Program-made: the position numbers and the translations under genes
In this document: positions 18,186 to 27,431 of the stretch, piece by piece
Position numbering within the stretch: position 1 is the stretch's first letter
How the letters are laid out: every line of letters starts with the position of its first letter
Notes under the pieces: generated by a model
The model's input: the letters and a program-made list of their open reading frames with translations, nothing else
The model's database searches: none
What the model was told of the DNA's origin: nothing
Origin: Natrinema versiforme
GTDB lineage: Archaea; Halobacteriota; Halobacteria; Halobacteriales; Natrialbaceae
Direction of reading: 5' to 3'
DNA: 64,000 nt
Assembly: GCF_005576615.1 (NCBI RefSeq)
Contig: NZ_CP040330.1
Span: forward strand, 2,046,001 to 2,110,000

Positions 18186-18377
18186 ATGGCAATCAAACCG
18201 GCCTACGTCAAGAAGACCGGGACCCTCCTCCTGGAGCGGTATCCGGAGGCGTTCACGACCGATTTCGAGCAGAACAAAGAGAGCGTCACGAAACTCACGA
18301 ACGTCGAGTCCAAAGGCGTCCGCAACCGTATCGCGGGCTACGTGACTCGAAAGAAAGGCGCCGAAGTTCCCGCATAA
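18186..18377 (+). CDS. rps17e: 30S ribosomal protein S17e
   Basis: Encodes 63 residues matching the short archaeal S17e: the IKPAYVKKTGTLLLERYP start and the SKGVRNRIAGYVTRKK ending are characteristic. It is a small-subunit protein found only in archaea and eukaryotes. A TATA-like GATTAAGAG precedes the ATG by about 30 bases. Monocistronic in appearance, between a membrane protein gene on the other strand and a non-coding stretch. Confidence 0.97.
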   Translation: MAIKPAYVKKTGTLLLERYPEAFTTDFEQNKESVTKLTNVESKGVRNRIAGYVTRKKGAEVPA

Positions 18378-18590
18378 GTCGGTCTTCTCACCTCGAGTAC
18401 TCGCCACGAGCGCGCTCGAGCGACTGCGCCCGGTTTAGGACAGGTTCCCGTTTCAGTTCTAGCTCGGATTTCGAACTCGGCACCAGTCCTGAGTGGCGGT
18501 CCTCGCGTCGCGCTGGCCGATGTGATCACTGAGCGTCTGAATGCTACCACCACGAAGATCGATCGCGCGGAGAACGGTCCTGTACCTGCG

Positions 18591-18848
18591 TTACTCGTCG
18601 AGTCCGGGCCGCATGTAGAGCGCGGCGACGAACGCGACGACGGCGATTCCGACACCGAACAGGAGGCCGATCATACCCGTCAGGATGTTCAGGTCCGTTC
18701 CGAGGACCGGGAGCATGCCGTCGTTGTAGCCCGTCCACCCGAAGAAGAGACCGGCCAGCGCCGCGATCGCTGCGAGGGCCGTTGCGCCCATACTAAATCG
18801 CGTGTCGAGCAGTCCCCGATCACCGGTACTCGTGGTCGAACTCGTCAT
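18591..18848 (-). CDS. Small two-helix membrane protein
   Basis: Encodes 85 residues with two hydrophobic helices (about 20-40 and 53-75) joined by a short loop, and a polar Ser/Thr-rich N-terminus. This is a common small haloarchaeal membrane protein type without known function. The frame is open to 18965, so the start is uncertain; I prefer the ATG at 18848 because the upstream part is Arg-rich and unlike a protein. A TATA-like CTATTAAGA lies near 18930, leaving a leader of about 60 bases. Confidence 0.6.
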   Translation of the reverse strand: MTSSTTSTGDRGLLDTRFSMGATALAAIAALAGLFFGWTGYNDGMLPVLGTDLNILTGMIGLLFGVGIAVVAFVAALYMRPGLDE

Positions 18849-19073
18849 CGGGACCGCCTCCGGCCGGCGGCCTCGAGTCGATCCTGTCGGTAATGCATCG
18901 GTCGATAGCTGGCACTCCCGTTTCTTAATAGCTTCTATCCGCGCATAACGCGACGCTACGGGCAACCTGTTCGGTCACCGACACGGTGTCGACCGGGACT
19001 GGCAACTCCGACGATTGACACTCGCTACCGTAAACCCAAACGGTTTTGCGGACACGACTCGGAGTGGCGGAAA

Positions 19074-20108
19074 ATGGCAGTACGAGTAGGCGTACTCGGT
19101 GCGACCGGCGCAGTCGGACAGCGACTGATTCAGCTCCTCGAGCCCCACCCGGAGTTCGAAATCGCAGCGCTGACCGCCAGCGACTCCAGTGCCGGCAAGA
19201 CGTATCGACAGGCCGCGAAGTGGCGCGTCGACAGCCCCATCCCGCAGGAGATCGCCGAGATGACCGTCATGGCGACCGATCCCGACGAAGTCCCCAACGA
19301 CGTCGATCTGATCTTCTCGTCGCTCCCCTCGAGCGTCGGCGCGGCGGTCGAACCCGGCTTCTGTGAAGCGGGCTACGTTGTCTCGTCGAACTCCTCGAAC
19401 GGCCGCATGGACGACGACATCCCCCTCGTGATTCCCGAGGTCAACGCCGAACACCTCGACCTGCTCGAGGTCCAGCGCGACGAGCGCGGCTGGGACGGCG
19501 CGATGGTCAAGAACCCCAACTGCTCGACGATCACCTTCGTCCCGACGCTCGCGGCCCTGACCGATTTCGGCCTCGAGAAGGTCCACGTCTCGACCCTGCA
19601 GGCCGTCTCCGGCGCGGGCTACGACGGCGTCAGCTCGATGGAGATCATCGACAACGCCATCCCCTACATCGGCAGCGAGGAGGACAAACTCGAGACCGAG
19701 TCCCGCAAACTGCTGGGCGAGTTCGACGGTGCCGAGCTATCGCACAACAGCATGAACGTCGCGGCCTCCTGTAACCGCATCCCGACGATCGACGGCCACC
19801 TCGAGAACGTCTGGGTCGAGACCGAGGAGGAACTCACCGCCGACGCGGCCGCCGAGGCCATGCGGGAGTACCCGTCGCTCGATCTGCGCTCCTCGCCCGA
19901 CCCGCTCATTCACGTCTTCGAGGAGCCCGACCGACCACAGCCCCGGATGGACCGCACGCTCGGCGGCGGTATGGCCGTCGCCGCGGGCGGCCTGCAGGAA
20001 TCGCCCTTCGGCCTGCAGTACAACTGTCTGGCCCACAATACGATCCGCGGTGCCGCCGGCGCGAGCGTGCTCAACGGCGAACTGCTGCTCGAGAACGGCT
20101 ACATCTAG
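19074..20108 (+). CDS. asd: Aspartate-semialdehyde dehydrogenase
   Basis: Encodes 344 residues. An N-terminal Rossmann motif (VGVLGATGAVGQRLIQLL) binds NADP+, and the catalytic Cys C150 sits in MVKNPNCSTITFV. QAVSGAGYDGVSSMEI and the later His/Arg residues match the archaeal/fungal Asd branch. It reduces aspartyl phosphate to the semialdehyde in the lysine, threonine and methionine route. There is no operon partner: the next gene is 200 bases away. Confidence 0.97.
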   Translation: MAVRVGVLGATGAVGQRLIQLLEPHPEFEIAALTASDSSAGKTYRQAAKWRVDSPIPQEIAEMTVMATDPDEVPNDVDLIFSSLPSSVGAAVEPGFCEAGYVVSSNSSNGRMDDDIPLVIPEVNAEHLDLLEVQRDERGWDGAMVKNPNCSTITFVPTLAALTDFGLEKVHVSTLQAVSGAGYDGVSSMEIIDNAIPYIGSEEDKLETESRKLLGEFDGAELSHNSMNVAASCNRIPTIDGHLENVWVETEEELTADAAAEAMREYPSLDLRSSPDPLIHVFEEPDRPQPRMDRTLGGGMAVAAGGLQESPFGLQYNCLAHNTIRGAAGASVLNGELLLENGYI

Positions 20109-20310
20109 CGGAGAGACGGCGGTCTCGACAGTCTGTGCGTTCAGTAGGAAACGGCCCTCGTTTTCGTTTCAAGGGATAGCTAACGACCGCCACCGGCCCT
20201 AGCAGCCTCAATCTCCGGATCAGAATACGCCATTCCGAGTGTCCGTCGATCATATCCCTTGCCACAGTATAACACTGCCTCGCGTTGTAGCACGAGGGAG
20301 TGAGAGCCGC

Positions 20311-20958
20311 ATGGCCCTTATCGTCGAGTTCGAAATCGCGACGCCGATCCTTCGACGGACCGTCGAGGCCGTCTCGCGGATCGAAGTCGAAGAGATCTAT
20401 CAGTCCGAGACGGGGGCGACGAAGCTCATATCGTGGGTCTACGGCGATGACCTCGCCAGTGTCCCGGCGGCACTGGCCGCCGACGACACCGTCGACGAGT
20501 TCACCCTCCTCGAGGAACCGGGCGATCGTCGCCTCTACAGCGTCACGCTGTCGGCGCGCGGAGAGGACCACCTGACCTATCCGACGGCGGCGAAGTACGA
20601 TATCGGCTACCTCGAGATTACCGTCACGTCGGAGACGAAGATTCGCGCTCGCGTCCCGACGCGGGAGGCGCTGTTCGCGTATCGCGACATCTGTCGCGAG
20701 AAGGGGATCTCGTTTCGGATCCAGCGGATCTTCCACGAATCGGATCCCGCGGGCGATCGATACGGGCTCACCGAGCGCCAGCGGGAAGCGCTCCTGATCG
20801 CACTCGAGGAGGGCTACTTCGACGTGCCGCGGGAGACGACGCTCTCGGCGGTCGCCGCGAAACTCGACATTTCCGATCAGGCGCTGTCCGCTCGCCTCCG
20901 ACGAGGACAGGCCAATCTGCTCCGGAGCACGGTCGGCGAACGCGCCCCCTCTTCATAG
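20311..20958 (+). CDS. HTH-10 (Bat-like) transcription regulator
   Basis: Encodes 215 residues. A sensory-type N-terminal part (about 1-150) with mixed alpha/beta pattern leads to a C-terminal HTH-10 domain (about 153-205: LTERQREALLIALEEGYFDVPRETT, ISDQALSARLRRGQANLL). This arrangement is that of the bacterio-opsin-activator-like regulators expanded in haloarchaea. No PAS or GAF domain is evident, so the signal is unknown. It is followed 50 bases later by a stand-alone HalOD1 gene, possibly co-transcribed. Confidence 0.9.
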   Translation: MALIVEFEIATPILRRTVEAVSRIEVEEIYQSETGATKLISWVYGDDLASVPAALAADDTVDEFTLLEEPGDRRLYSVTLSARGEDHLTYPTAAKYDIGYLEITVTSETKIRARVPTREALFAYRDICREKGISFRIQRIFHESDPAGDRYGLTERQREALLIALEEGYFDVPRETTLSAVAAKLDISDQALSARLRRGQANLLRSTVGERAPSS

Positions 20959-21008
20959 GTTGGCCATCCAATCGTGGTCGCTTCCCGCGTCGGACGGATA
21001 CGTGTAGT

Positions 21009-21317
21009 ATGGAAACTGAGCCTTCACCCGGCGAGTCGCGACTGCAGGACGGAGCCAACGCGTATCAGGCCGATCCGGACGAACCCCTCAGCGAAGCGGT
21101 CATCACCGCAATCGCCGATTCCGAGGTGATCGACAGCCTCGAACTCGCGGACGAGTTCGGCCCGCTGTACGACTCGATCGACCCCACTGCGCTGGACTCG
21201 TTGTTTCACGCGACCGGGGACACCGGCCGCTCCGTCGGCTCCGTTACGTTCGAGTACGCCCGGTATCAGGTCACGGTCGACCAGACGGGCTGTGTCGCGC
21301 TCGTCGATCTGCGATAA
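21009..21317 (+). CDS. HalOD1 output-domain protein
   Basis: Encodes 102 residues. After a polar N-terminus, the SEAVITAIADSEVIDSLELA ... LYDSIDPTALDSLFHA ... VTFEYARYQVTV pattern is a HalOD1 domain, related to the protein encoded at 11163. It follows an HTH-10 gene by 50 bases, a typical setting for these small signalling-associated modules. No catalytic residues are apparent. Confidence 0.8.
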   Translation: METEPSPGESRLQDGANAYQADPDEPLSEAVITAIADSEVIDSLELADEFGPLYDSIDPTALDSLFHATGDTGRSVGSVTFEYARYQVTVDQTGCVALVDLR

Positions 21318-21344
21318 GGGGAGGTTCGTCCCGCGAGTCGGCAA

Positions 21345-21776
21345 TCAAGAATCGGTTTGCGGCAGCGCCACTACCGGAACCGACGCCTCTTTTACCAGCC
21401 GTCGCGCCACGTCTCCGGTGAGTAGCTCCACGAACCGGTTCCCCTCGCGGGGCTCGAAAACCACGGCCTCGACGTCGCGCTCCGTCGCCGCCTCGAAGAT
21501 TGTCTCGACGATGTCAGTCCCGAAAAGGATCGCCGTCTCGACCGTTCCCGCCTCCCCCTCGAGGGGGCCGCGAGCGCGCTCGAAGATCTCTTTGGCGTAC
21601 TCCTCGCGCTGTTCGACCGAGGCCTTGTCGGGTGCTCCGCCCGCCTTTTCGATCACGTTGACGACGAGCACCGTACTCGAGGGGGAGAGATACGGGGCGA
21701 GCGCCGTCGCGGTCCGCTCGCCGTCGTCCGGGTCGGCCACGGGGACGAGCACCGTTCCGTCGAACGTTAGCGGCAT
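21345..21776 (-). CDS. Universal stress protein (UspA family)
   Basis: Encodes 143 residues with the Usp alpha/beta fold: the TVLVPVADPDD first strand, an internal helix pair, and the C-terminal VKEASVPVVALPQ strand. The ATP-binding G-x2-G-x9-G(S/T) motif is not intact (VVFEPREGNRFVELLTGDVAR), so this looks like a non-nucleotide-binding member. I chose the ATG at 21776 (MPLTFDG), since the open frame upstream is Arg/Ser-rich. Two other universal stress proteins lie at 57608 and 58064. Confidence 0.8.
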   Translation of the reverse strand: MPLTFDGTVLVPVADPDDGERTATALAPYLSPSSTVLVVNVIEKAGGAPDKASVEQREEYAKEIFERARGPLEGEAGTVETAILFGTDIVETIFEAATERDVEAVVFEPREGNRFVELLTGDVARRLVKEASVPVVALPQTDS

Positions 21777-21936
21777 CGAACCCCTCCCGTACTGGTCGTC
21801 CCGGCGCGTGCAATCTGTCCCGCTCGAGCGACCCCGTCGGCTGCATATCGGTCCATACTCGTGATTCGTCGCAGGGGGTGAAAAAAGTGAGTCGGACGAC
21901 TCGGGCAAGCCAGCGCGGGCCAGCCCGCCGCGTCGA

Positions 21937-22911
21937 TCAGGGTAGCACCTGATTCTCGAGGTCGGCGTCCGCATCCGACTCGTCGAACCGGCGGCGGTTT
22001 TCGGCGACGATGTCGGCCAGCCGATCGTAGTACCGCGGCGTGTGACCCGCGTTGTGGGGCGTGATCTGGACGTTCTCGAAGGTCCACAGCGGGTGGTCCT
22101 CGGGCAACGGCTCGGGGTCGGTCACGTCGAGGGACGCCCCGCGGATCCAACTCGAGCGCAGCGCCTCGACCAGCGCGTCGGTGTCGACGACCGGGCCGCG
22201 GGCGATGTTGACCAGCACCGACTCGGGGTCCATCGTGACGAAGGCCTCACTGTCGATCAGTCCGCGCGTCGTCTCGGTGAGCGGACACGCGAGCACGAGG
22301 TAGTCCGTCCGCGCGAGCGCGTCGTCGAACCCGTCGCCCTCGAAGCCGACGACCTCGTCCGTCGGCCCGCCCTTCTCCGGGGAGTACCGCACGCCGATCG
22401 TGTCGACGCCAAAGGGCTCGAGCCGGTCGCAGACGGACTGGCCGATCGCGCCGAGTCCGATGACGGTGACCGTCGATCCCTGTAACTCGTGGGCTTGGTA
22501 ATGTCGCCACTCGCGGCGGCGCTGGCGGCGCGCGCCGACGTGGAACCGACGGGTGAAACTGAGGATCGCACCCAGTACGTGCTCGCCGATGTTCGGCCCG
22601 TGGACGCCCGAGGCGTTCGTCACTGCGACGCCTCGTTCCTCGAGTTCCTCGAGGGGCAGGTGGCCGGTCCCCGCGTAGGCACACGCGAAGACCTCGAGGT
22701 TCTCGGCGGCCGCGAGGAGGCCGTCCTCGAGGGTCATCCCGGTGACGAAGCGGGCGTCCCGAATCGCCTCGCGCTCTTCGGCCGGGGTTCGCGCGAGTTC
22801 GACGGTGCGGTCGGGCAGTCGGTCGCGGATCGCGTCGGCGTACTGTTCGATCGGCGTGCCGTGCGTTCCCTTCCGGAGGACGAGTACGTCCGGTGTATCG
22901 GCGTCGCTCAT
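21937..22911 (-). CDS. D-2-hydroxyacid dehydrogenase
   Basis: Encodes 324 residues. The NAD-binding motif VIGLGAIGQSV (G-x-G-x2-G) lies near residue 150, NIARGPVVD carries the catalytic Arg, and TPHNAGHTP carries the catalytic His near 293. The family oxidises or reduces D-2-hydroxyacids such as glycerate, lactate or 3-phosphoglycerate; no ACT domain follows, so this is not a typical SerA. Substrate is undetermined. It is divergent from the flavoprotein gene at 23117. Confidence 0.92.
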   Translation of the reverse strand: MSDADTPDVLVLRKGTHGTPIEQYADAIRDRLPDRTVELARTPAEEREAIRDARFVTGMTLEDGLLAAAENLEVFACAYAGTGHLPLEELEERGVAVTNASGVHGPNIGEHVLGAILSFTRRFHVGARRQRRREWRHYQAHELQGSTVTVIGLGAIGQSVCDRLEPFGVDTIGVRYSPEKGGPTDEVVGFEGDGFDDALARTDYLVLACPLTETTRGLIDSEAFVTMDPESVLVNIARGPVVDTDALVEALRSSWIRGASLDVTDPEPLPEDHPLWTFENVQITPHNAGHTPRYYDRLADIVAENRRRFDESDADADLENQVLP

Positions 22912-23116
22912 GTCCGTGGAGTCGTCCAGTGCGATGAAAAACGTTCGTCTCGCGGCATCCCGATCGCTCGCCTGGCTGTGAGCCGCGACTCACTGTTGGG
23001 GTTCCGTATCACGGGGTGCCATCACACGGTCGTCAGCCGATCACGAGGACGAATGCACGGTATGCTGAAAGTCCACCTCGCAGATTTTATAACGACACAC
23101 TGAGTCCAAACGGCGT

Positions 23117-24508
23117 ATGGAACGCGTAGACGTCGCGATCGTCGGCGGGGGTCCCGCTGGTGCATCCGCGGCCGAACGGGCCGCCGCCCACGGCGCAGAG
23201 ACGGTCCTCTTCGAGCAGGGGGTGCCTCGCGAGGACCGCGAGGGGCCGGGGCCGGATTCGACCGACGCCGCCGGGATGCTGGACTACTGGATCGACATCA
23301 TGGGCTTCGACTACCGGGAGATTCCCGACGAAGTCATCCACCGCGAACTCGAGGCGACGGAGTTCGTCGGCCCGAACAGTCGCGTCGAGTTGCGGTCGAC
23401 CGGCATGGAGGCCAGCTACCCGAAGTTCGGCTACACCTTCCACCGCACGCGCATGGACGACTGGCTCCACGAACGCGCCACTGACGCGGGCGCGGACCTG
23501 CGCGTCGGCGTCGGCGTCAAAGACCTCGAGACCGACCTGCGAGCCACGAGTTCGAAGGGGCCGACCCACACGCTGACGCTCTCGACCGGCGAGGAACTCG
23601 AGGCCCAGTACGTCGTCCTCGCGGACGGTCCCCAGCGCCGGATCACCCTCGACGCGCTCGACCAGTTCACCGCGCCCGGCCGGAGCGTCTCCGATCACCT
23701 CTCGCCGCCGGAGGCCAACCACATCGCCTACCAGGAGTATCGGGAGTTCCCCGAGGAACTGTTCGCGGAGTTCGAGGACACCCTCAAGTTCTGGTGGGGG
23801 TACATGCCCGGCGAGACCGCCTATCCGTGGGTCTTCCCGAACGACGGCACGGTCGCCCGCGTCGGGCTGACGATGCCGATCGGAATGACCCTCGAGGACG
23901 TCGACGACCCGAGTTCGTACAAACTCCTGCGGCCCGACGACGAGCGACTCCCTTCGGGTGCGGAGTACATCACCCGACTCTTAGAACAGGAATACGGCGA
24001 CGAGTACGATATCGAGGAAGACATTCCGCGCGTCGAAGACCGCGGGAAGTCCAAGGGGACCGAAACCTACCCGATCTCGTCGACCCGGCCGATCGAGTCC
24101 CCCGTCGGCGCGAACATCGCCGTCGCCGGCGGTGCGATGGGTACCACCTCGGCGTTCCACGAGGGCGGCTACCACGTCGCCGTCCGCACCGGCAAAATCG
24201 CCGGCCGGCTCGCCGCGACCGACTCGCTCGAGAACTACAACGAGATCTGGAAGGACGCGATCGGCGACGAGATCCTGCGGAACGTCGCGTTCGGCGACAT
24301 CGTCGCCGACTACGGGCCCGACGACTGGGACTGGGCGTTCGACACCATCAACGACATGCAGGGCAACGGAGCCGACGACGCCCTCGTCAGCAAGAAGTAC
24401 ACCGCCGGCATCGACGCCGCGAAGATCCTCGCGACGTACAAGCGAAAGAAGTTCGCGTACCGCGACGGCCGCTACGTCCACCTCTCCGAGGACGACTACT
24501 TCTACTGA
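23117..24508 (+). CDS. Geranylgeranyl reductase-family flavoprotein
   Basis: Encodes 463 residues. The FAD Rossmann motif VAIVGGGPAGASAAERAA (about 6-22), VVLADGPQRRI near 170 and the NIAVAGGAMGTTSAFHEGG segment near 330-350 match the digeranylgeranylglycerophospholipid reductase family. In archaea these saturate isoprenoid chains of membrane lipids, and haloarchaea carry several paralogues for lipids, menaquinone and dolichol. Which substrate this copy uses is open. A TTTTATAAC TATA box is about 26 bases before the ATG, so the mRNA is probably leaderless. Confidence 0.88.
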   Translation: MERVDVAIVGGGPAGASAAERAAAHGAETVLFEQGVPREDREGPGPDSTDAAGMLDYWIDIMGFDYREIPDEVIHRELEATEFVGPNSRVELRSTGMEASYPKFGYTFHRTRMDDWLHERATDAGADLRVGVGVKDLETDLRATSSKGPTHTLTLSTGEELEAQYVVLADGPQRRITLDALDQFTAPGRSVSDHLSPPEANHIAYQEYREFPEELFAEFEDTLKFWWGYMPGETAYPWVFPNDGTVARVGLTMPIGMTLEDVDDPSSYKLLRPDDERLPSGAEYITRLLEQEYGDEYDIEEDIPRVEDRGKSKGTETYPISSTRPIESPVGANIAVAGGAMGTTSAFHEGGYHVAVRTGKIAGRLAATDSLENYNEIWKDAIGDEILRNVAFGDIVADYGPDDWDWAFDTINDMQGNGADDALVSKKYTAGIDAAKILATYKRKKFAYRDGRYVHLSEDDYFY

Positions 24509-24590
24509 GCCGGCCGCGCGTGGGATGTAACGGCGGCCTAACTGCCTGTACGCGGTGATCCTTTTTCGGGGTCGACGTGGAAGCGGCGGT

Positions 24591-25505
24591 ATGGGCTCCG
24601 GTCGACGCACCGATCCGCCCGACGAGAGCGCCCCTCGAGCCGACGGCTCGGGCCACGGCGTTCCCGAGGGACAGGCACCCGAGGAGTACGGCGACCACCG
24701 CGGCCGCGGCGACCACGACGATCACGGACACGACCACCGGAGTCGCTGGCCGCTCGTCGCCGCCGCCGGGGCGGCCGGGCTCTACGGCGGGGTCGCGATC
24801 ACCATCTTCGGGACCGAAACCGGCCTCGCTCCGCCGCTGCTCGGCGTCGCACTCGCCGTCGTCGGGACGGTCGTCCTGCTGGCCGGCGTCGCGGGCTGGG
24901 TCGAGCAGGCGTTTCTGGCACCGGCGCGCGACGCGCAGGGGAACCCGAGTTCCCGCGCGTCGTACGTCTCGACGACGCTGCTCTTTCTCGGCACCGACGT
25001 CTCGACGTTCGGCGCGCTGTTCGTCTACTACTTCTTCGTCCGCATCGGGACGTGGCCGCCCGCAGAACTCCCGCCGCTGCTGGGGTCGCTCGTGGTCGTC
25101 AACACCGCGATCCTGATCGCCAGCAGCATCACCTTCCACTACGCCCACGAGGCGCTCGAGGACGGCAACCGACGCCGGTTTCTCGGACTCCTCGGGACGA
25201 CGCTCGCGCTCGGACTCGTCTTCCTCGGCGGGCAGGTCTACGAATATTACGAGTTCGTCGCCGCGGAGGGATTCACCCTCTCGAGCGGCGTCTTCGGGAG
25301 CGCCTTCTTCGGGCTGACCGGCCTCCACGGGCTCCACGTCGCGCTTGGCGTCGGTGGGATCGCGGTGCTCTGCTGGCGAGCGGTTCGGGGTCACTACGGC
25401 CCGGAGCGCGACACGTCGGTCGCGACCGTCTCGCTGTACTGGCACTTCGTCGACGTCGTCTGGCTCTTCCTCGTGGTCGTCCTCTACGTCGGCGCGTCGA
25501 TGTGA
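24591..25505 (+). CDS. coxC: Heme-copper terminal oxidase subunit III
   Basis: Encodes 304 residues with about seven hydrophobic helices. LFLGTDVSTFGALFVYYFFV, FHYAHEALEDGN, FGLTGLHGLHVALGVGG and VSLYWHFVDVVWLFLVVVLY match subunit III of aa3-type oxidases. It stabilises the core and its proton uptake rather than carrying metal centres. The soluble N-terminus (about 1-55) is unusual: it is rich in Gly, Asp and His (GDHDDHGHDHRSR) and could bind a metal. Subunits I and II are at 28013 and 30520, on separate transcripts. Confidence 0.92.
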   Translation: MGSGRRTDPPDESAPRADGSGHGVPEGQAPEEYGDHRGRGDHDDHGHDHRSRWPLVAAAGAAGLYGGVAITIFGTETGLAPPLLGVALAVVGTVVLLAGVAGWVEQAFLAPARDAQGNPSSRASYVSTTLLFLGTDVSTFGALFVYYFFVRIGTWPPAELPPLLGSLVVVNTAILIASSITFHYAHEALEDGNRRRFLGLLGTTLALGLVFLGGQVYEYYEFVAAEGFTLSSGVFGSAFFGLTGLHGLHVALGVGGIAVLCWRAVRGHYGPERDTSVATVSLYWHFVDVVWLFLVVVLYVGASM

Positions 25506-25549
25506 TCGAAGGGGTCACGCGGTCACTCGCGAGCACCGCCCGAACGGGT

Positions 25550-25732
25550 TCACGGGATCTCGTCGTGATCGAGATCGGTCGCGAGGACCTGTAGCTCGGG
25601 CGACTCGCAGTCGCAGAAATTCGACTGGCCGAGCGGCTGGAGACTGCCGTCCGGCCAGACCTGTACGATACCGAACTCCCCGCAGTGCTCACACGTCGCC
25701 GCCGCTCGTTGTTTGTCGTCGTTGTTGCCCAC
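25550..25732 (-). CDS. Small zinc-finger protein (60 residues)
   Basis: Encodes 60 residues with C-x2-C (CEHCGEF) and a later C-x-C (FCDCE), a likely zinc site, in a short acidic protein. Its coding nature is supported by the protein-like composition and conserved-looking VQVWPDGSLQPLG. The start is uncertain: GTG at 25732 is the best nearby choice, as the open frame continues upstream in Arg-rich sequence. Such small zinc-finger proteins are abundant in haloarchaea and mostly uncharacterised. Confidence 0.6.
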   Translation of the reverse strand: MGNNDDKQRAAATCEHCGEFGIVQVWPDGSLQPLGQSNFCDCESPELQVLATDLDHDEIP

Positions 25733-25796
25733 CAGGGTCACCTCGGGGATGGGTTCGTACCACAGCCAGCGGGGAAAAACCCCGGTGGCCGAGCCG

Positions 25797-26192
25797 TCAC
25801 TCGAGGCCGACGGTAACGAACTGTCGGTCGGCGGTCCCGGGCGATCCCTGTACGCCCCCGAACTCGAACGACTGATCCGCCTCGAGCGTCGCGTCGGGAT
25901 CGGTAAAGAGGAACGCACGATACGACGGCGCGTGGTCGTAGGCGACCACGTTGGTCTGATAGGCATCGTCGAACCGGGCCGGTTGCCAGTCGAGGTCCGA
26001 TTCGACGACCGTCGCTCGGCTACCCGGGGTGAACTGATAGGGACGCATCACGCCCTGTTCGACCGGCTCGCTGTCGGTCGGTTCCGATCCCGTGGCGGCC
26101 GTCGCCCCGGTGGCACCGAACAGCGTTCCGGTCGATACCGCACCGTACGTGACGAACGCGCGCCGCGATGTCGTCCATGTATCCTCACTCAT
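25797..26192 (-). CDS. Predicted Tat-exported protein, unknown function
   Basis: Encodes 131 residues with an N-terminal TSRRAFV twin-arginine motif, a hydrophobic core with small residues (about 15-33) and a likely cleavage site near GATAATG. No lipobox is present, so a secreted soluble product is predicted. The mature domain (about 90 residues) has a beta-rich pattern with no known motif. The ATG at 26192 (MSEDTW) puts the signal at the very start. It is divergent from the catalase gene. Confidence 0.65.
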   Translation of the reverse strand: MSEDTWTTSRRAFVTYGAVSTGTLFGATGATAATGSEPTDSEPVEQGVMRPYQFTPGSRATVVESDLDWQPARFDDAYQTNVVAYDHAPSYRAFLFTDPDATLEADQSFEFGGVQGSPGTADRQFVTVGLE

Positions 26193-26402
26193 GCGCTGAT
26201 CCCCGACTACCGGAGCCGTTATAATTGTTTGCCATGATGACACAATGACTGATTAGGGATCTTGCGAATGTCGATCTCGGATGTATCAGCGCGTCTTCCG
26301 CCATCTCTGACTGATTTATATCGAACTATTACCAATCGATGGAATGTTCTCTACCGTCCGCAACAGTGGTTTATCCTACTGGATGTCGGCAGGGACAAGT
26401 GG

Positions 26403-27353
26403 ATGTTCTTCCAAGAACCGGAGCTGCAGTACGAGGTTACCGTCGAGGAACCGGACCCCCACTTCGCGAAACTCCTCCAGCAAGCCATCGGCGGCCAGGA
26501 AGGCGAAATGCGCGTCGCCATGCAGTATATGTTCCAAGCGTGGGCCCTGCCCGAGGAGTACGAGGAGTATCGAAACCTGCTGATGGAGACCGCGGCCGAG
26601 GAACTCGGCCACATCGAAATGCTCGCGTCGGCCGTCACGAAGAACCTCAGAGGGTCGCCCAAACAGATGAGCGAGGACGCCCAAGAGACGGCGGCCGCCG
26701 CGGCGTCGATGACGGGCCAGAATCCGCGGCAGTTCCTCTCTGCCGGCCAGTCGGCGATGCCGGTCGACAGTAACGGCGCGCCGTTTACTGGCAACTACAT
26801 CGTCGCATCGGGGAACCTCGCCGGCGACCTCTACGCGAACGTGATGGCGGAGTCGACCGGCCGCACCCTCGCGACGCGGCTCTGGGAATACACCGACGAT
26901 CCCGGCATGAAGGACATGCTCTCCTACCTGATCGCTCGAGACACCATGCACCAGAACCAGTGGCTCGAGGCCCTCGAGACGCTCGACGATCCGGTGCCGG
27001 TCCCCGCGAGCTTCCCGCAGGAACAGGAGAATCAGGACTTCAACTACACGTTCATGTCGACCCGACGCGAGCAACAGCCGGATCCCGGCTACCCGTGGAC
27101 GGAGGGCGAAGCGCCGGACGGCAAGGGCCAGTTCTCCTACGCCGCCGAACAGCCGGGTGACGGCGAAGTGATCGCGCCCGAACCGGACCCGATGACGAAC
27201 AACGTGCCGAACCGGACCGCCCAGTCGGGCGAGACCAGCGAGTCGGCGGATGCCGCGGAGACGGATACCGAGACCGACTCGAACACCACGGCCGACTCAA
27301 ACACCACGGCCGACTCGGACGCCGCGAACGAGTCGACGAGTACGGACGAATAG
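26403..27353 (+). CDS. Manganese catalase
   Basis: Encodes 316 residues from ATG 26403 (MFFQEPELQY), where the family normally begins. The dimanganese ligands are present: E35 (GGQEGEMRV), E66 and H69 of ETAAEELGHIE, the later AES-type Glu (VMAESTGR), and the His in DTMHQNQW. It converts hydrogen peroxide to water and oxygen without heme. The frame is open back to 26262, and TATA-like TTTATATC lies near 26310, so a leader or a longer N-terminus remains possible. The C-terminal 40 residues are a very acidic tail with the repeat NTTADS. Confidence 0.93.
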   Translation: MFFQEPELQYEVTVEEPDPHFAKLLQQAIGGQEGEMRVAMQYMFQAWALPEEYEEYRNLLMETAAEELGHIEMLASAVTKNLRGSPKQMSEDAQETAAAAASMTGQNPRQFLSAGQSAMPVDSNGAPFTGNYIVASGNLAGDLYANVMAESTGRTLATRLWEYTDDPGMKDMLSYLIARDTMHQNQWLEALETLDDPVPVPASFPQEQENQDFNYTFMSTRREQQPDPGYPWTEGEAPDGKGQFSYAAEQPGDGEVIAPEPDPMTNNVPNRTAQSGETSESADAAETDTETDSNTTADSNTTADSDAANESTSTDE

Positions 27354-27431
27354 AACAACTGAGATCGCCGCGTCTCGACGCCATCACCGCCGCATTCTGC
27401 CGTTTTCCGTAGCCCGTGCGTACAGAAGGGG

